Part shown: positions 45,659-54,935 of the stretch, piece after piece | How the letters are laid out: the number at the start of each line of letters is the position of its first letter | Position numbering within the stretch: the stretch's first letter is position 1 | Notes under the pieces: model-generated | Databases searched by the model: none | What the model was told of the DNA's origin: nothing | Seen by the model: only the letters and a program-made list of their open reading frames with translations | Assembly: GCF_029626155.1 (NCBI RefSeq) | Contig: NZ_JARUBL010000001.1 | Span: 248,001-312,000, forward strand | From: Solwaraspora sp. WMMD1047 | GTDB lineage: Bacteria; Actinomycetota; Actinomycetes; Mycobacteriales; Micromonosporaceae | DNA length: 64,000 nt | Direction of reading: 5' to 3' | Made by a program: the position numbers and the translations under genes

Positions 45659-45945
45659 CCGACCGCGCGCAGTGGCCGCTCTGGGAGGTCTTCGTCCGGG
45701 CCCGGCGCGGACTGTCGCACAGCCACGTCGGCAGCCTGCACGCCCCCGACGCCGAGTTGGCCCTGCGCAACGCCCGGGACGTCTACACCCGCCGCCAGGA
45801 GGGCGTCTCCATCTGGGTGGTGCCCGCCTCGGCCGTCACCGCCTCCAGCCCGGACGAGAAGGACACGTTCTTCGACCCGGCCGCCGACAAGGTCTACCGC
45901 CACCCCACCTTCTACGAGGTGCCCGACGGGGTGGCGCACCTGTGA
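45655..45945 (+). CDS. paaB: Phenylacetyl-CoA 1,2-epoxidase subunit PaaB
   Basis: A 96-residue structural subunit. The family sequence [20 protein letters not shown] and the [18 protein letters not shown] strand are complete. PaaB bridges the PaaAC units in the epoxidase. The ATG overlaps the paaA stop (ATGA), and paaC overlaps its end. Confidence 0.95.
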
Positions 45946-46721
45946 ACAGCACCTCCACCGCCGGCCCGGCGAGCGTCGACCAGCTGCTCGCCCTCGGCGA
46001 CGACGCCCTCATCGCCGCGCAGCGGTTCGGTGAGTGGACCGCCGCCGCGCCGGAGATGGAGGAGGACATCGCACTCGCCAACATCGCCCTCGACCAGCTC
46101 GGCGCCGCCCGCCTGCTGCTGTCGTACGCCGCCGAGCGGATGACCGCCGCCGGGCTGGCGCCGGCCGGCGCCGGTGACCGCCCGCTCGACGAGGACGCTC
46201 TGGCGTTCCTGCGCGACGATCGGGAGTTCCGCAACTGCCTGCTGGTGGAGCTGCCCAACGGCGACTTCGGCCACACCATGATTCGGCTGCTCTTCCTCTC
46301 CGCCTACCAGCTGCCGCTCTACGCCGCACTCGCCGACGGTCCCGACGAACGGCTCGCCGCGATCGCCGCGAAGGCGCGCAAGGAGTCCGCGTACCACCTG
46401 GACCACAGTGCGCTGTGGACGGTCCGACTCGGCGACGGAACCGAGGAGTCGCACCGGCGGATGCAGGCCGCGGTCGAGGCGCTGTGGCCGTACACCCATG
46501 AGCTCTTCACCCCCGACCAGGCCGCGCCGGTCGACCCGGCCGACCTGCGACCGGCCTTCCTCGCCACGGTCGAACCGGTGCTGGCCGAGGCCACCCTGGA
46601 CCGGCCGGCCGACGGCTGGGCCCCGACCGGCGGCCGGGCCGGCCTGCACACCGAGCACCTGTCCTACCTGCTCGCCGAGATGCAGGTGCTGCACCGCGCC
46701 CACCCGGGGGCGAAGTGGTGA
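45942..46721 (+). CDS. paaC: Phenylacetyl-CoA 1,2-epoxidase subunit PaaC
   Basis: A 259-residue ferritin-like subunit without a functional iron centre, pairing with PaaA. Seen are IALANIALDQLGAARLLLSY, ELPNGDFGHTMIRLLFLSAY and KESAYHLDHSALWTVRLGDG, all typical. GTG start inside the paaB stop (GTGA). Confidence 0.94.
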   Translation: MNSTSTAGPASVDQLLALGDDALIAAQRFGEWTAAAPEMEEDIALANIALDQLGAARLLLSYAAERMTAAGLAPAGAGDRPLDEDALAFLRDDREFRNCLLVELPNGDFGHTMIRLLFLSAYQLPLYAALADGPDERLAAIAAKARKESAYHLDHSALWTVRLGDGTEESHRRMQAAVEALWPYTHELFTPDQAAPVDPADLRPAFLATVEPVLAEATLDRPADGWAPTGGRAGLHTEHLSYLLAEMQVLHRAHPGAKW

Positions 46722-47197
46722 GCCGCACCGCCGTGGATGCCCGCCGGGTGGTGGCCGCCGTCGTCGACCCGGAGATCCGGGTGATCACCATCGACGAGCT
46801 CGGCATCCTGCGCGACGTGACCGAGGACCAGGCGACCGGGCGGGTCACCGTCACCATCACCCCCACCTACACCGGCTGCCCGGCGATGGACGTCATCCGG
46901 GCCGACATCGTCGCCGCGCTGGCCGCCGCCGGCCGGCCGGACGCCGAGGTGGTGACCGTCCACGCCCCTGCCTGGAGCACCGACTGGATCTCCGAGACCG
47001 GCCGCGCCAAGCTCGCCGCCGCCGGCATCGCCCCACCCGGCCCGGCCGGCGCGGTGTCGGTGGCGTTGACCGTGCGCTGCCCGCACTGCGGGTCCGCCGG
47101 CACCGAGCAGATCAGCCGGTTCGGCTCCACCGCCTGCAAGGCACTGTGGCGGTGCCGGGACTGCCGGGAACCCTTCGACCACCTGAAGGCGCTGTGA
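46718..47197 (+). CDS. paaD: Phenylacetyl-CoA epoxidase maturation protein PaaD
   Basis: A 159-residue protein with a MIP18/DUF59 domain (VVDPEIRVITIDELGILRDV, YTGCPAMDVI) followed by a C-terminal zinc-ribbon-like part with CPHC and CRDC pairs. It probably takes part in assembling metal centres of the epoxidase system. GTG 46718 overlaps the paaC stop. Confidence 0.93.
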   Translation: MSRTAVDARRVVAAVVDPEIRVITIDELGILRDVTEDQATGRVTVTITPTYTGCPAMDVIRADIVAALAAAGRPDAEVVTVHAPAWSTDWISETGRAKLAAAGIAPPGPAGAVSVALTVRCPHCGSAGTEQISRFGSTACKALWRCRDCREPFDHLKAL

Positions 47198-48303
47198 CGG
47201 TGACCATCTCCCGGCCGGTCCGGCGCCGGCCGGTCTTCCATCCGCTGCGGGTCCACGCGGTCGACCGGCTCACCGACGACGCCGTGGCGATCACCTTCGC
47301 GGTTCCCGCGGAGCTGCGCGAGGTCTTCGCCTTCCGGGCCGGTCAGCACCTGACCGTACGCCGGATCGCCGACCCCGGCGGCGAGGTACGCCGGTCGTAC
47401 TCGATCTGCTCCACCCCCGCGGAGCTGGCCGCCCGGGGCCGGCTCCGGATCGGGGTACGGGAGGTGCCCGGCGGCGCCTTCTCCGGCTTCGCCCTGCGGG
47501 AGCTGCGCCCCGGCGACATGGTCGACGTGCTGCCGCCGCTCGGCCACTTCACCAGCGACTTCGACCCGGCCCGCGGCCGGCACTACGGCGCGGTCGTCGC
47601 CGGGTCGGGGATAACCCCGGTGCTCGGCCTGGTCGCGACCGCACTGGCCGTCGAACCGGCCAGCTCCGCGACAATCGTGTACGGCAACCGCACGGCCGCC
47701 AGCGTGATGTTCGCCGACGAGCTGGCCGACCTGAAGGACCGCTACCCGGCCCGGCTGCACCTGGTGCACGTGCTGTCCCGCGAGCCCGGCGAGTCGCCGC
47801 TGCTCTCCGGCCGGATCGACGCCGACCGGCTGAGCCGGCTGCTGACCTCGATCGTGCCGGCGGACCGGATCGACGAGTGGTTCCTCTGCGGACCGTACGG
47901 GCTGGTCACCGACGCCCGTGCCGTGCTCGCCGACCGGGGCGTGCCGGACCGGGCGGTGCACACCGAGCTGTTCCACGTCGATGGGGCGCCCCCGCCGTCA
48001 CCCCGGCCGGACGCAGCCGCCGGCGCCGGGACCGAGGTGACGATCACCCTCGACGGTCGGGCGTCGACGTTCCGGATGGGACGGTCGGAGCGGGTGCTCG
48101 ACGCCGCGTTGCGGGTGCGCGGCGAGCTGCCGTACGCCTGCAAGGGCGGGGTCTGCTCGACCTGCCGGGCGAAGGTGCTCGACGGCGAGGTGACGATGGC
48201 CCGCAACTACGCCCTGGAGCCCGACGAGGTGGCCGCCGGCTACGTCCTCACCTGCCAGTCCAGCCCACTGACCGACCGCTTGGTCGTCGACTACGACGCC
48301 TGA
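47194..48303 (+). CDS. paaE: Phenylacetyl-CoA epoxidase reductase subunit
   Basis: A 369-residue electron-transfer flavoprotein that passes electrons from NADPH through FAD and a [2Fe-2S] cluster to PaaA. In order: ferredoxin-reductase FAD domain with RRSYSICS, the nucleotide domain with VAGSGITPVLGL and LCGPYGLV, and a C-terminal plant-type ferredoxin with CKGGVCSTC and the fourth cysteine in LTCQSS. It closes the operon. The later paa genes (paaG, Z, F, J, H) and the CoA ligase paaK are not in the window. Confidence 0.95.
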   Translation: MTVTISRPVRRRPVFHPLRVHAVDRLTDDAVAITFAVPAELREVFAFRAGQHLTVRRIADPGGEVRRSYSICSTPAELAARGRLRIGVREVPGGAFSGFALRELRPGDMVDVLPPLGHFTSDFDPARGRHYGAVVAGSGITPVLGLVATALAVEPASSATIVYGNRTAASVMFADELADLKDRYPARLHLVHVLSREPGESPLLSGRIDADRLSRLLTSIVPADRIDEWFLCGPYGLVTDARAVLADRGVPDRAVHTELFHVDGAPPPSPRPDAAAGAGTEVTITLDGRASTFRMGRSERVLDAALRVRGELPYACKGGVCSTCRAKVLDGEVTMARNYALEPDEVAAGYVLTCQSSPLTDRLVVDYDA

Positions 48304-48385
48304 TCCGACCGCCCGCGGTCTACCCTGGAACGTCGACGGTCGGGTGCCCAGCCGACACGTCCGATCACGGGGAGGGCGTGCCGCG

Positions 48386-49624
48386 GTGGCTGGTCTGGGG
48401 AGGAACTTCAACAGGCTGTGGGCGGCCGCCGCCGTCTCCAACGTCGGTGACGGGATCGTGGCGGCGGCGGCGCCGCTGCTGGTCGCATCGGTCACCGACG
48501 ATCCGGTCCTGGTCGGGCTGGCGGTGTTCGTCCAGCAGCTACCCTGGTTACTCTTTTCGCTGGTCAGCGGGGTGTTCGTCGACCGGCTCGACCGGCAGCG
48601 GCTGATCGTCAACGTCAACCTGATCCGCGCGCTGGTCATCGGCGGGCTGGCCGTCGCCGTCTGGCACGGCGCGGCCACCATCCCGGTCATCTACGCCGCC
48701 GGGTTCATCCTCGGCACCTGCGAGACGCTCGGCGACAACGCCTCCGCGACGCTGATCCCGGCGGTCGTGAAGCCCGCCGACCTGCCCCGCGCCAACGCCC
48801 GCCTGCACGCGGTCCTCTTCCTGGTCAACAAGTTCGCGGGCCCGCCGGTGGGGGCGGCGATGTTCGTCCTCGCGGCGGCGTTGCCGTTCGGCGTGAACGC
48901 CGTGACCTTCGCCGTCGCGGCGCTGTTCATTTCGACGTTGCGGGGCGTCCGGGGGGCGCCGGCCGCCGGGCCGGTCCGGCGAACGGTCCGGTCCGACCTG
49001 GCTGAAGGCGTGCGCTGGCTGTGGCGCGAGCCGGTGCTCCGGATGATCACCCTCGTCCTCTTCCTGATGAACGTCACGATGCTCGCCGGGTTCTCGATCC
49101 TGGTGCTCTACGCGGACCGGCTCGGCCTGGACGAGTACGGCTACGGCCTGCTGCTGACCGCGGGCGCCGTCGGTGGCCTGGTCGGCGTACTCGTCGCGCC
49201 GAGGCTGCAGGCCCGGTTCGGGCCGTCGACCCTGCTGCGGATCGGCCTGCTCATCGAGACGCTCACCCACGTCGCGCTGGCACTGGCCCCCGACGGCTGG
49301 GTCGCCGCGGCGGTACTGCTGGTGTTCGGCCTGCACGGCTCGATCCTGAGTGCCGTGATTCTGACGCATCGGCAGCGGACCGTTCCGGCGGAGCTGCGCG
49401 GCCGGGTGCAGGGGGCCTTCATGATGCTGGCGATCGGCGGCAACGCGCTGGGCGCGTTGATCGGCGGGCCGCTGGCCCGGTGGCTGGGCATCACCGGGCC
49501 GTTCTGGTTCTCGGCGCTGGCCATGACGGCGGTGACGGTGGTGGCCTGGCGACCGTTCGGCGCGGCTACCGGCGCAGGCAGTGCCCGGGTGCGCGGGGAG
49601 CCGACAGGCACCCGACGGGGCTGA
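48386..49624 (+). CDS. MFS transporter (MefA/EntS-like)
   Basis: A 412-residue twelve-segment transporter. Motifs are NRLWAAAAVSNVGDGIVAAA, FSLVSGVFVDRLDRQRL and GTCETLGDNASATLIPAVV, the last typical of the enterobactin exporter-like group. GTG 48386 has GGGGAGG ten bases upstream. Substrate unknown; no regulator adjoins it. It shares the transporter group of the MFS protein at 40 kb but is not a close copy. Confidence 0.87.
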   Translation: MAGLGRNFNRLWAAAAVSNVGDGIVAAAAPLLVASVTDDPVLVGLAVFVQQLPWLLFSLVSGVFVDRLDRQRLIVNVNLIRALVIGGLAVAVWHGAATIPVIYAAGFILGTCETLGDNASATLIPAVVKPADLPRANARLHAVLFLVNKFAGPPVGAAMFVLAAALPFGVNAVTFAVAALFISTLRGVRGAPAAGPVRRTVRSDLAEGVRWLWREPVLRMITLVLFLMNVTMLAGFSILVLYADRLGLDEYGYGLLLTAGAVGGLVGVLVAPRLQARFGPSTLLRIGLLIETLTHVALALAPDGWVAAAVLLVFGLHGSILSAVILTHRQRTVPAELRGRVQGAFMMLAIGGNALGALIGGPLARWLGITGPFWFSALAMTAVTVVAWRPFGAATGAGSARVRGEPTGTRRG

Positions 49625-49770
49625 CCGTCGCTGACCCCATCGCCGCCCGTCGGACGGCCGCCGAAACTCTTAAGAGACATTTGAGTTTTGGGATAGATCC
49701 ATTCCGGGCCGGGGTCCGTACCCCTCGGTAGCCGGCGCGAGGGCGCGCCGGGTGATCGAGGGAGCGGCGG
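49625..49770. promoter_or_regulatory. AT-rich promoter region of the double-psi barrel gene
   Basis: It contains the perfect palindrome CTCTTAAGAG (49667-49676) followed by CATTTGAGTTTTGGGATAGA, much lower in G+C than its surroundings. A promoter and a regulator site are likely here; the site is not matched to a known factor. Confidence 0.4.
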
Positions 49771-50397
49771 ATGAACAGGCGAGTCGGGTCGAACGGGCGG
49801 GCGCGGAAGGTGTTTCTCGGGGTGGCGGCCGCGGCGCTGCTCGGCGGCGGCCTGGCCGTCGGCACCGGGATGGGCAACGCGGGCGAGAACTGCGACGGGC
49901 TGGACACCGCGCTGCGCAACAACCTGACCTTCATCGCCGACCAACGGGCCAACCCGGACGGGTTGTCGGCCGACCGGATCGCCAACCGGCAGGCCGTGGT
50001 GGACCTCATCCAGCAGCGCCGGGCCACCGCCGGCTGCACCGCCGACGTCCAGCCCGCTGCCCCGCCGGCCGCTGCCCCGCCCGCTGCCGCCCCGCCGGCT
50101 GCTGATGTTCCGCCCGCTGCCCCGCCGGCCGCTGCCGGTGGTGCGGCCGGGGATGTCGTCTGCGCGGGTTCGACGGTCACCCTCTTCAACGAGGACGCCG
50201 GACCGGCCGCGTCCAGCGGGACCTTCCCGATCGGCACGAGGCTGCGGGTCACCAACCTGGACAACGGCATGAGCATCACGGTCACGGTGACCAGCCCGTC
50301 CGGAAGCTGCGTACTGCTGAACAACGCCGCCTACGAGCAGGTCCGGGAGCCGGGCAAGTTCGTGATCCGGCGCGCGGTGGTCGAGCGGGTGAGCTGA
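49771..50397 (+). CDS. Secreted protein with C-terminal double-psi beta-barrel (RlpA-like)
   Basis: A 208-residue exported protein: signal peptide (KVFLGVAAAALLGGGLAV), a helical segment with two cysteines around DNLTFIADQRANPDG-type sequence, an Ala/Pro-rich linker of APPAAAPPAA units (about 92-120), and a domain reading SGTFPIGTRLRVTNLDNGMS with a C-terminal VREPGKFVIRRAVVERV. That domain resembles the RlpA/expansin barrel. Such domains bind or cut glycans; the catalytic Asp of lytic RlpA is not clearly visible, so binding is the safer guess. Confidence 0.78.
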   Translation: MNRRVGSNGRARKVFLGVAAAALLGGGLAVGTGMGNAGENCDGLDTALRNNLTFIADQRANPDGLSADRIANRQAVVDLIQQRRATAGCTADVQPAAPPAAAPPAAAPPAADVPPAAPPAAAGGAAGDVVCAGSTVTLFNEDAGPAASSGTFPIGTRLRVTNLDNGMSITVTVTSPSGSCVLLNNAAYEQVREPGKFVIRRAVVERVS

Positions 50398-50410
50398 TCG
50401 GTCAGCGGGC
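50390..50410. repeat. 21-bp direct repeat, left copy
   Basis: Identical over 21 bases to 51422-51442. It begins TGAGCTGATCGG and overlaps the stop codon of the double-psi barrel gene. The pair encloses the methyltransferase gene. Confidence 0.9.
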
Positions 50411-50449
50411 AACGACATGAGCTTCACCGCGGCCACCAGGCCGATGACC

Positions 50450-50481
50450 GGGGGCGCCGGTTCGGCTTCGCTGGCGCCCCC
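50450..50481 (+). terminator. Hairpin after the double-psi barrel gene
   Basis: GGGGGCGCC (50450-50458) pairs exactly with GGCGCCCCC (50473-50481) across a 14-base loop, 52 bases after the stop. Confidence 0.65.
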
Positions 50482-50557
50482 CGGGGGGTATGGTCGCCTG
50501 TAGACTTCGCCGCAGACCTCGAGCCCAGTGTGTCCTGTCTATTGTGGAGCTGATGTC

Positions 50558-51409
50558 GTGACCTCGCCCAGTTTCGGGACCAGGCCCGTGATCCGACAGG
50601 ACGTTCCCACCTCGGCCAGGATGTACGACTACTGTCTCGGCGGCAAGGACAACTTCGCCGTCGACCGAGCGGCGATGCAGGTCGTCACCAGCCACTTCCC
50701 CGACGGACTGGACGCGGCCCGCAACAATCGGCTCTTCCTCTATCGGGTGGTCCGCTACCTGGCCCGAGACGCCGGCATCCGGCAGTTCCTGGACATGGGC
50801 AGTGGACTGCCGACGCAGGCCAACGTGCACCAGGTCGCGAGGCAGTTCCAGCCGGACGCCCGCGTGGTCTATGTCGACAACGATCCCATCGTGCTGGCCC
50901 ACGGCCGGGCGCTGCTCGCAGACGAACGCAGCACGACGGTCATCGCGGCCGACATGACCGAGACCGAGCCGATCCTCACCGGCCCGGATGCGCGGCGGCT
51001 GATCGACTTCTCCGAGCCGGTGGCCACGCTCTTCCTCTCCATCGGGCATTCCATCGTCGACGACGGAATCCTGCGGACCATGCTCCGGACGGTCTGGGAC
51101 GCGGTCGTCCCTGGCAGCTATCTCGTCTTCTCCCAGATGTGCGGCGTCGATCGGGCGGCGGTGGACGAGGGGAACGAGATGGCCCGCAACCTGGGTCTGG
51201 TGTGGCGGAACCGTACCCCGGAAGAGGTCGCCGAACTGCTGCGGGGAATGGACCTGGTGGAGCCCGGTCTGGTTGAGGTCGTCGACTGGCATCCCGACCC
51301 GGACCAGCCGCCGTTGGCGATGGTCGACGAGCCGTTACGCCCCTTCCTTGGCGCCAGCAGGAAGAACCGGCGGGTCATGGAGTACGGCGCGATGCTGCGC
51401 AAGCCCTGA
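50558..51409 (+). CDS. DUF574-family SAM-dependent methyltransferase
   Basis: A 283-residue protein of the actinobacterial DUF574 (PF04672) family: SARMYDYCLGGKDNFAVDRA at the N-terminus, FLDMGSGLPTQANVHQVA as the SAM-binding motif, VVYVDNDPIVLAHGRALL, and FLSIGHSIVDD. The family is abundant in Streptomyces and Micromonospora, and its substrates are unknown. GTG 50558 is chosen because GGAG lies nine bases upstream; an upstream GTG at 50528 is open. It is flanked by identical 21-bp direct repeats. Confidence 0.88.
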   Translation: MTSPSFGTRPVIRQDVPTSARMYDYCLGGKDNFAVDRAAMQVVTSHFPDGLDAARNNRLFLYRVVRYLARDAGIRQFLDMGSGLPTQANVHQVARQFQPDARVVYVDNDPIVLAHGRALLADERSTTVIAADMTETEPILTGPDARRLIDFSEPVATLFLSIGHSIVDDGILRTMLRTVWDAVVPGSYLVFSQMCGVDRAAVDEGNEMARNLGLVWRNRTPEEVAELLRGMDLVEPGLVEVVDWHPDPDQPPLAMVDEPLRPFLGASRKNRRVMEYGAMLRKP

Positions 51410-51421
51410 GCACTCCGCGGT

Positions 51422-51442
51422 TGAGCTGATCGGTCAGCGGGC
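51422..51442. repeat. 21-bp direct repeat, right copy
   Basis: Exact copy of 50390-50410, lying 12 bases after the methyltransferase stop. It does not extend beyond 21 bases on either side. Confidence 0.9.
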
Positions 51443-51498
51443 CGGCGGAGCAGTTTTGGAGAAGCACGCCGGCCCGCATCGGACCTAGCGTCAACGGC

Positions 51499-52164
51499 AT
51501 GACCTCGATGACCGCCCCCGCCACGAGCGCGCCGAGCACCGTGAAGGCCCTGCTGGCCTGCGGCGTGCTGGCCGGACCGTTCTACCTGGCCGTCGGGTTG
51601 GCGCAGGCGCTGACCCGGGACGGGTTCGACATCCGGCGGCATCCGCTCAGTGTGCTGAGCAACGGCGAGCTGGGCTGGATCCAGATCGGGAACTTCGTGC
51701 TCAGCGGCCTGTTGGTGCTCGCGGCGGCGGTCGGGCTCGGCCGGGCGACGACCACCGGTCCGGGCCGCCGGTGGGGGCCGGGCCTGATCGCCGGGTACGG
51801 GGTGGGGCTGCTCGCCGCCGGGGCATTCTCGGCCGACCCGTTCGACGGCTTCCCGGTGGGCACCCCGGCCGGGCCGGCGGAGTCCACCTCCTGGCACGGG
51901 GTCATGCACTTCGTAGCCGGGGGGATCGGGTTCTTCGCGCTGATCGGGGCGTGCCTGGTGTTCGCGCGGCGGTTCGCCGTACTCGGGCGGCGCGGGTGGG
52001 CGGGGTACTCGGCGGTGACCGGGGTGCTCTTCCTCGCCGCGTTCGTCGGGATCTCCTCGGGCAACCCGAGCGCGGCGATCCTGCTCGCCTTCACCGCCGC
52101 CGTCATCCTCGGCTGGACCTGGCTCTCGCTGCTCTCCCTGCTGGTGTTGCGCCGCTGCAGGTGA
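51499..52164 (+). CDS. DUF998 family membrane protein
   Basis: A 221-residue protein with six hydrophobic segments. The DUF998 landmarks are LTRDGFDIRRHPLSVLSNGE in the first loop and a GAFSADPFDGFPVGTP loop later, with WHGVMHFVAGGIGFFAL. Function of the family is unknown. ATG 51508 is an alternative start. Confidence 0.87.
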   Translation: MTSMTAPATSAPSTVKALLACGVLAGPFYLAVGLAQALTRDGFDIRRHPLSVLSNGELGWIQIGNFVLSGLLVLAAAVGLGRATTTGPGRRWGPGLIAGYGVGLLAAGAFSADPFDGFPVGTPAGPAESTSWHGVMHFVAGGIGFFALIGACLVFARRFAVLGRRGWAGYSAVTGVLFLAAFVGISSGNPSAAILLAFTAAVILGWTWLSLLSLLVLRRCR

Positions 52165-52177
52165 GGGTCGGCCGGGA

Positions 52178-52612
52178 TCAGTCGAGGCAGAACTCGTTGC
52201 CCTCGACGTCCTGCATCACCAGGCACGACTCGTTGAAGCCGTCGGCCCGCAGCAGCTCCACGCGGGTCGCGCCGAGCGCGATCAGCCGGGCGCATTCGGC
52301 CTCCAGCGCGGCGACGCGTTCCTCGCCGACGAGCCCGGTGCCGACCCGCACGTCGACGTGCAGCCGGTTCTTGACGACCTTGCCCTCCGGCACCCGCTGG
52401 AAGAACAGCCGCGGACCGACCCCGGTGGGGTCGACGCAGGCGAACGCCGAACCCTGACGCTCGGCCGGCAGTGAGCGATCGAATTCGGCCCAGTCGGCGA
52501 ACCCCTCGGGCGGCGGCGGTACGACGTACCCCAGCACCTCGCACCAGAACCGGGCGACCCGCTCCGGGTTCGCGCAGTCGAAGGTCACCTGCATCTGCCT
52601 GACCGACGCCAT
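52178..52612 (-). CDS. VOC family protein (glyoxalase-like)
   Basis: A 144-residue single-domain protein: QVTFDCANPERVARFWCEVL at the N-terminus, RLFFQRVPEGKVVKNRLHVD in the middle and a C-terminal MQDVEGNEFCLD. This is the common actinobacterial glyoxalase-like (PF18029) type. No metal-dependent activity can be assigned. It converges with the DUF998 gene. Confidence 0.85.
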   Translation of the reverse strand: MASVRQMQVTFDCANPERVARFWCEVLGYVVPPPPEGFADWAEFDRSLPAERQGSAFACVDPTGVGPRLFFQRVPEGKVVKNRLHVDVRVGTGLVGEERVAALEAECARLIALGATRVELLRADGFNESCLVMQDVEGNEFCLD

Positions 52613-52680
52613 CGGCCCACCATACGCCCGGCGCTACGGGGCCGAGGACGGCCCGCCATCTGCGCAAGAATCGTCAACTG

Positions 52681-53610
52681 GTGGTGCGGATGGTTCGGTA
52701 CGGTCCAGTGGTGCCGTCGCCAACCCGTGAGCTGCTGCGACTCCTCGCTCTCGTCAACTCAAGACTGAGTGGGGACGTTTCGCTGTCGGTCCTGGCGGGG
52801 TGGGCGCACCGGTCCCGGTTCGACCTGCACCGCCGGTTCCGGCGGCTGGTGGGCGAGACGCCGAAGGCGTACGCGGTGCGGGTCCGGCTGGCCCGGGCCG
52901 CCGCCGAGCTGGTTGCCACCGACCGCAGGGTGTCGGCGGTGGCGGTCGACCACGGGTTCGCCAGTCACGAGGTCTTCACCCGGACCTTCACCCGGCACCT
53001 CGGTCTGAGCCCTCGGGCGTACCGCGAACGGGGGTTGCATGTCGCGGGTCGGCGAGCCGTCGCCGTGCACGCCTCGGTCCTGTCGTCGGCGGCGCCCTGT
53101 CTCAGCCTGCACCACATCACCACGACCGAGAGGGAAGCCGCTGTGCCGCTCGACATCTCCGTACGCGATCTGCCGGCCTTTCACGCCCTCGTGATGCGCC
53201 GCCGGATCACCCGCGACGAGATCGCCACCACGCTCGCCGAGTTCCTGCCGACCGTGTTCGGCTACGCCCAGCGGCACGGGTTGGCCCTGGCCGGGCCACC
53301 GTTCGCCCGCTACCCGGAGGTGGGCATGGGGTCGCTCGTCATCGAGGGCGGGGTGAGCATCGCAGCGCCGCCGTCGACGCCACCCGACGCCGGGATCGAG
53401 GCGCTCACCGTGCCGGCGGGCCGCGCCGCGGTGACGATCCACCAGGGGCCGTACGACACCCTGCCCGATTCGTACCAGCAGATCGAGAAGTGGCTGCGCG
53501 AACAGGGACTCGTCGCGGCGGGACCCCCCTGGGAGACCTACCTGACCGACCCCGGCGACCACCCCGACCCGGCAACCTGGCAAACAGAACTCGTCCAGCC
53601 CGTCAACTGA
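52681..53610 (+). CDS. AraC-family regulator with GyrI-like effector domain
   Basis: A 309-residue protein with two AraC helix-turn-helix motifs in the first 110 residues (LAGWAHRSRFDLHRRFRRLV and VAVDHGFASHEVFTRTFTRH) and a GyrI-like/Rob-C domain from about 155 (ISVRDLPAFHALVMRRRITR to the end, with TIHQGPYDTLPDSYQQIEKW). Regulators of this build bind small hydrophobic ligands and often control drug exporters. GTG 52681 is the first start; GTG 52711 is also possible. Confidence 0.88.
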   Translation: MVRMVRYGPVVPSPTRELLRLLALVNSRLSGDVSLSVLAGWAHRSRFDLHRRFRRLVGETPKAYAVRVRLARAAAELVATDRRVSAVAVDHGFASHEVFTRTFTRHLGLSPRAYRERGLHVAGRRAVAVHASVLSSAAPCLSLHHITTTEREAAVPLDISVRDLPAFHALVMRRRITRDEIATTLAEFLPTVFGYAQRHGLALAGPPFARYPEVGMGSLVIEGGVSIAAPPSTPPDAGIEALTVPAGRAAVTIHQGPYDTLPDSYQQIEKWLREQGLVAAGPPWETYLTDPGDHPDPATWQTELVQPVN

Positions 53611-53671
53611 CGACGTGCAACGGGATCTTGGGAGGAACGGCCCCAGGAGTGCCTTTCCTCCCGAGGCCCCG

Positions 53672-54904
53672 CTACCTGTCCCGGGCAGGTCGCGAGACCC
53701 CAGCCGTCCGCACCTTCTCCGGTCGTGCTCCGTTCGTCAGCCACCGCAGCGCCCACTCGGCCGGTCCGTACCGGTGCCGTCGCAGCCACCACGCGCTCGC
53801 CGTGAGCTGCCCCGCGAAGATCAGCAGCGCCAGTCCGGTGGTGCCCGCCGGCGACACGCGCCCGGCCAGGCCGAGTCCGACCCCGCTGAAGATGAGCAGC
53901 CCGAGCAGTGACTGCCCCAGGTAGTTGGTGAGCGCGGTCCGCCCGGCCGGCGCCAGGGCCGACCGCACGAAAGCCCAGGGCGGGCTGTGCATCACCCGCA
54001 GCAGCGTCGTCACGTACGCCGCCGTCAGCAGTGGGGCGGTCGCCGCGCTCACCGCTACGGCCAGCGGTTCGCCGTTGCCACCGCCAAGCGCGTACGCCAG
54101 GCCGCCCGCGATCCCGACCGGGAAACCGATCCACTGGATCCGCCGCAGCACCGGCTCGTCGCCGAGCACGCCCGCGAGGAGCCGTCGCCGGCCGGCGACC
54201 ATGCCGAGCAGGAACATGGCCAGCGCCGTCGGCCCCTGGAACGTCGCGGACTGGAGCACCAGGAACGGGAGCCCGGAGAGGTGGTGGCCGATGACGTCAC
54301 CCCATCCGCCGAGCATCGCGGACGTCGCGTGCTCGGCGTTGACCAGGGCCTCAGCCTCCGTCGGCAGGAACGCGGCGGAGTCCACGAGGAGTCCGCTGGT
54401 CAGCAGGCTCAGCAGCACGATCCCGTAGAGCACGCCGGCGACGCGCAGGGCCGTGCGGTCACGTACCCGCCGCATCCCGAGCAGGATCAGGCAGACCACC
54501 GCGTACGTCATCAGGATGTCGCCGCCGTACAGGAACACCGTGTGCAGGGCGCCGAGGATGAACAGGCCGGCGATCCGGCGCAGCATCCGCGGCCGGAACG
54601 CCGCGCCCGCCCGCTCCGCCGACGCCATCTGCAGGGTGAAGCTGTACCCGAACAGGAACGAGAAGAGGATGTAGAACTTCATGTCGACCAACACCGCGGA
54701 GGCTCCGCGCGCCAGGTCGTCGAAGAGCGAGGAGTACGCCGGGTCCGTGACGAGGTTGCCGGGGTAACCGGATGCCATGAAGGTGATGTTGACGACGAAG
54801 ATGCCGAGCAGCGCGAAGCCCCGTACGGCGTCGAGGTCGTGGAGGCGCTGCCCGGCGGGCGTCCGGTCCGTCGCGGCGCCGGTCGCGCCCGCTGCTCCGT
54901 TCAT
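53672..54904 (-). CDS. DUF418 family membrane protein
   Basis: A 410-residue protein with about ten membrane segments. The family features are RLHDLDAVRGFALLGIFVVN at the N-terminus and a C-terminal DUF418 part with AGRTALTNYLGQSLLGLLIF, as well as LPAEWALRWLT-like RYGPAEWALRWLTNG at the end. DUF418 proteins are proposed transporters. It diverges from a TetR gene over 53 bases, so it is the likely regulated target. Confidence 0.88.
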   Translation of the reverse strand: MNGAAGATGAATDRTPAGQRLHDLDAVRGFALLGIFVVNITFMASGYPGNLVTDPAYSSLFDDLARGASAVLVDMKFYILFSFLFGYSFTLQMASAERAGAAFRPRMLRRIAGLFILGALHTVFLYGGDILMTYAVVCLILLGMRRVRDRTALRVAGVLYGIVLLSLLTSGLLVDSAAFLPTEAEALVNAEHATSAMLGGWGDVIGHHLSGLPFLVLQSATFQGPTALAMFLLGMVAGRRRLLAGVLGDEPVLRRIQWIGFPVGIAGGLAYALGGGNGEPLAVAVSAATAPLLTAAYVTTLLRVMHSPPWAFVRSALAPAGRTALTNYLGQSLLGLLIFSGVGLGLAGRVSPAGTTGLALLIFAGQLTASAWWLRRHRYGPAEWALRWLTNGARPEKVRTAGVSRPARDR

Positions 54905-54935
54905 ATGCTTCTTCCGCTCGATCCAGCCGCACCGT

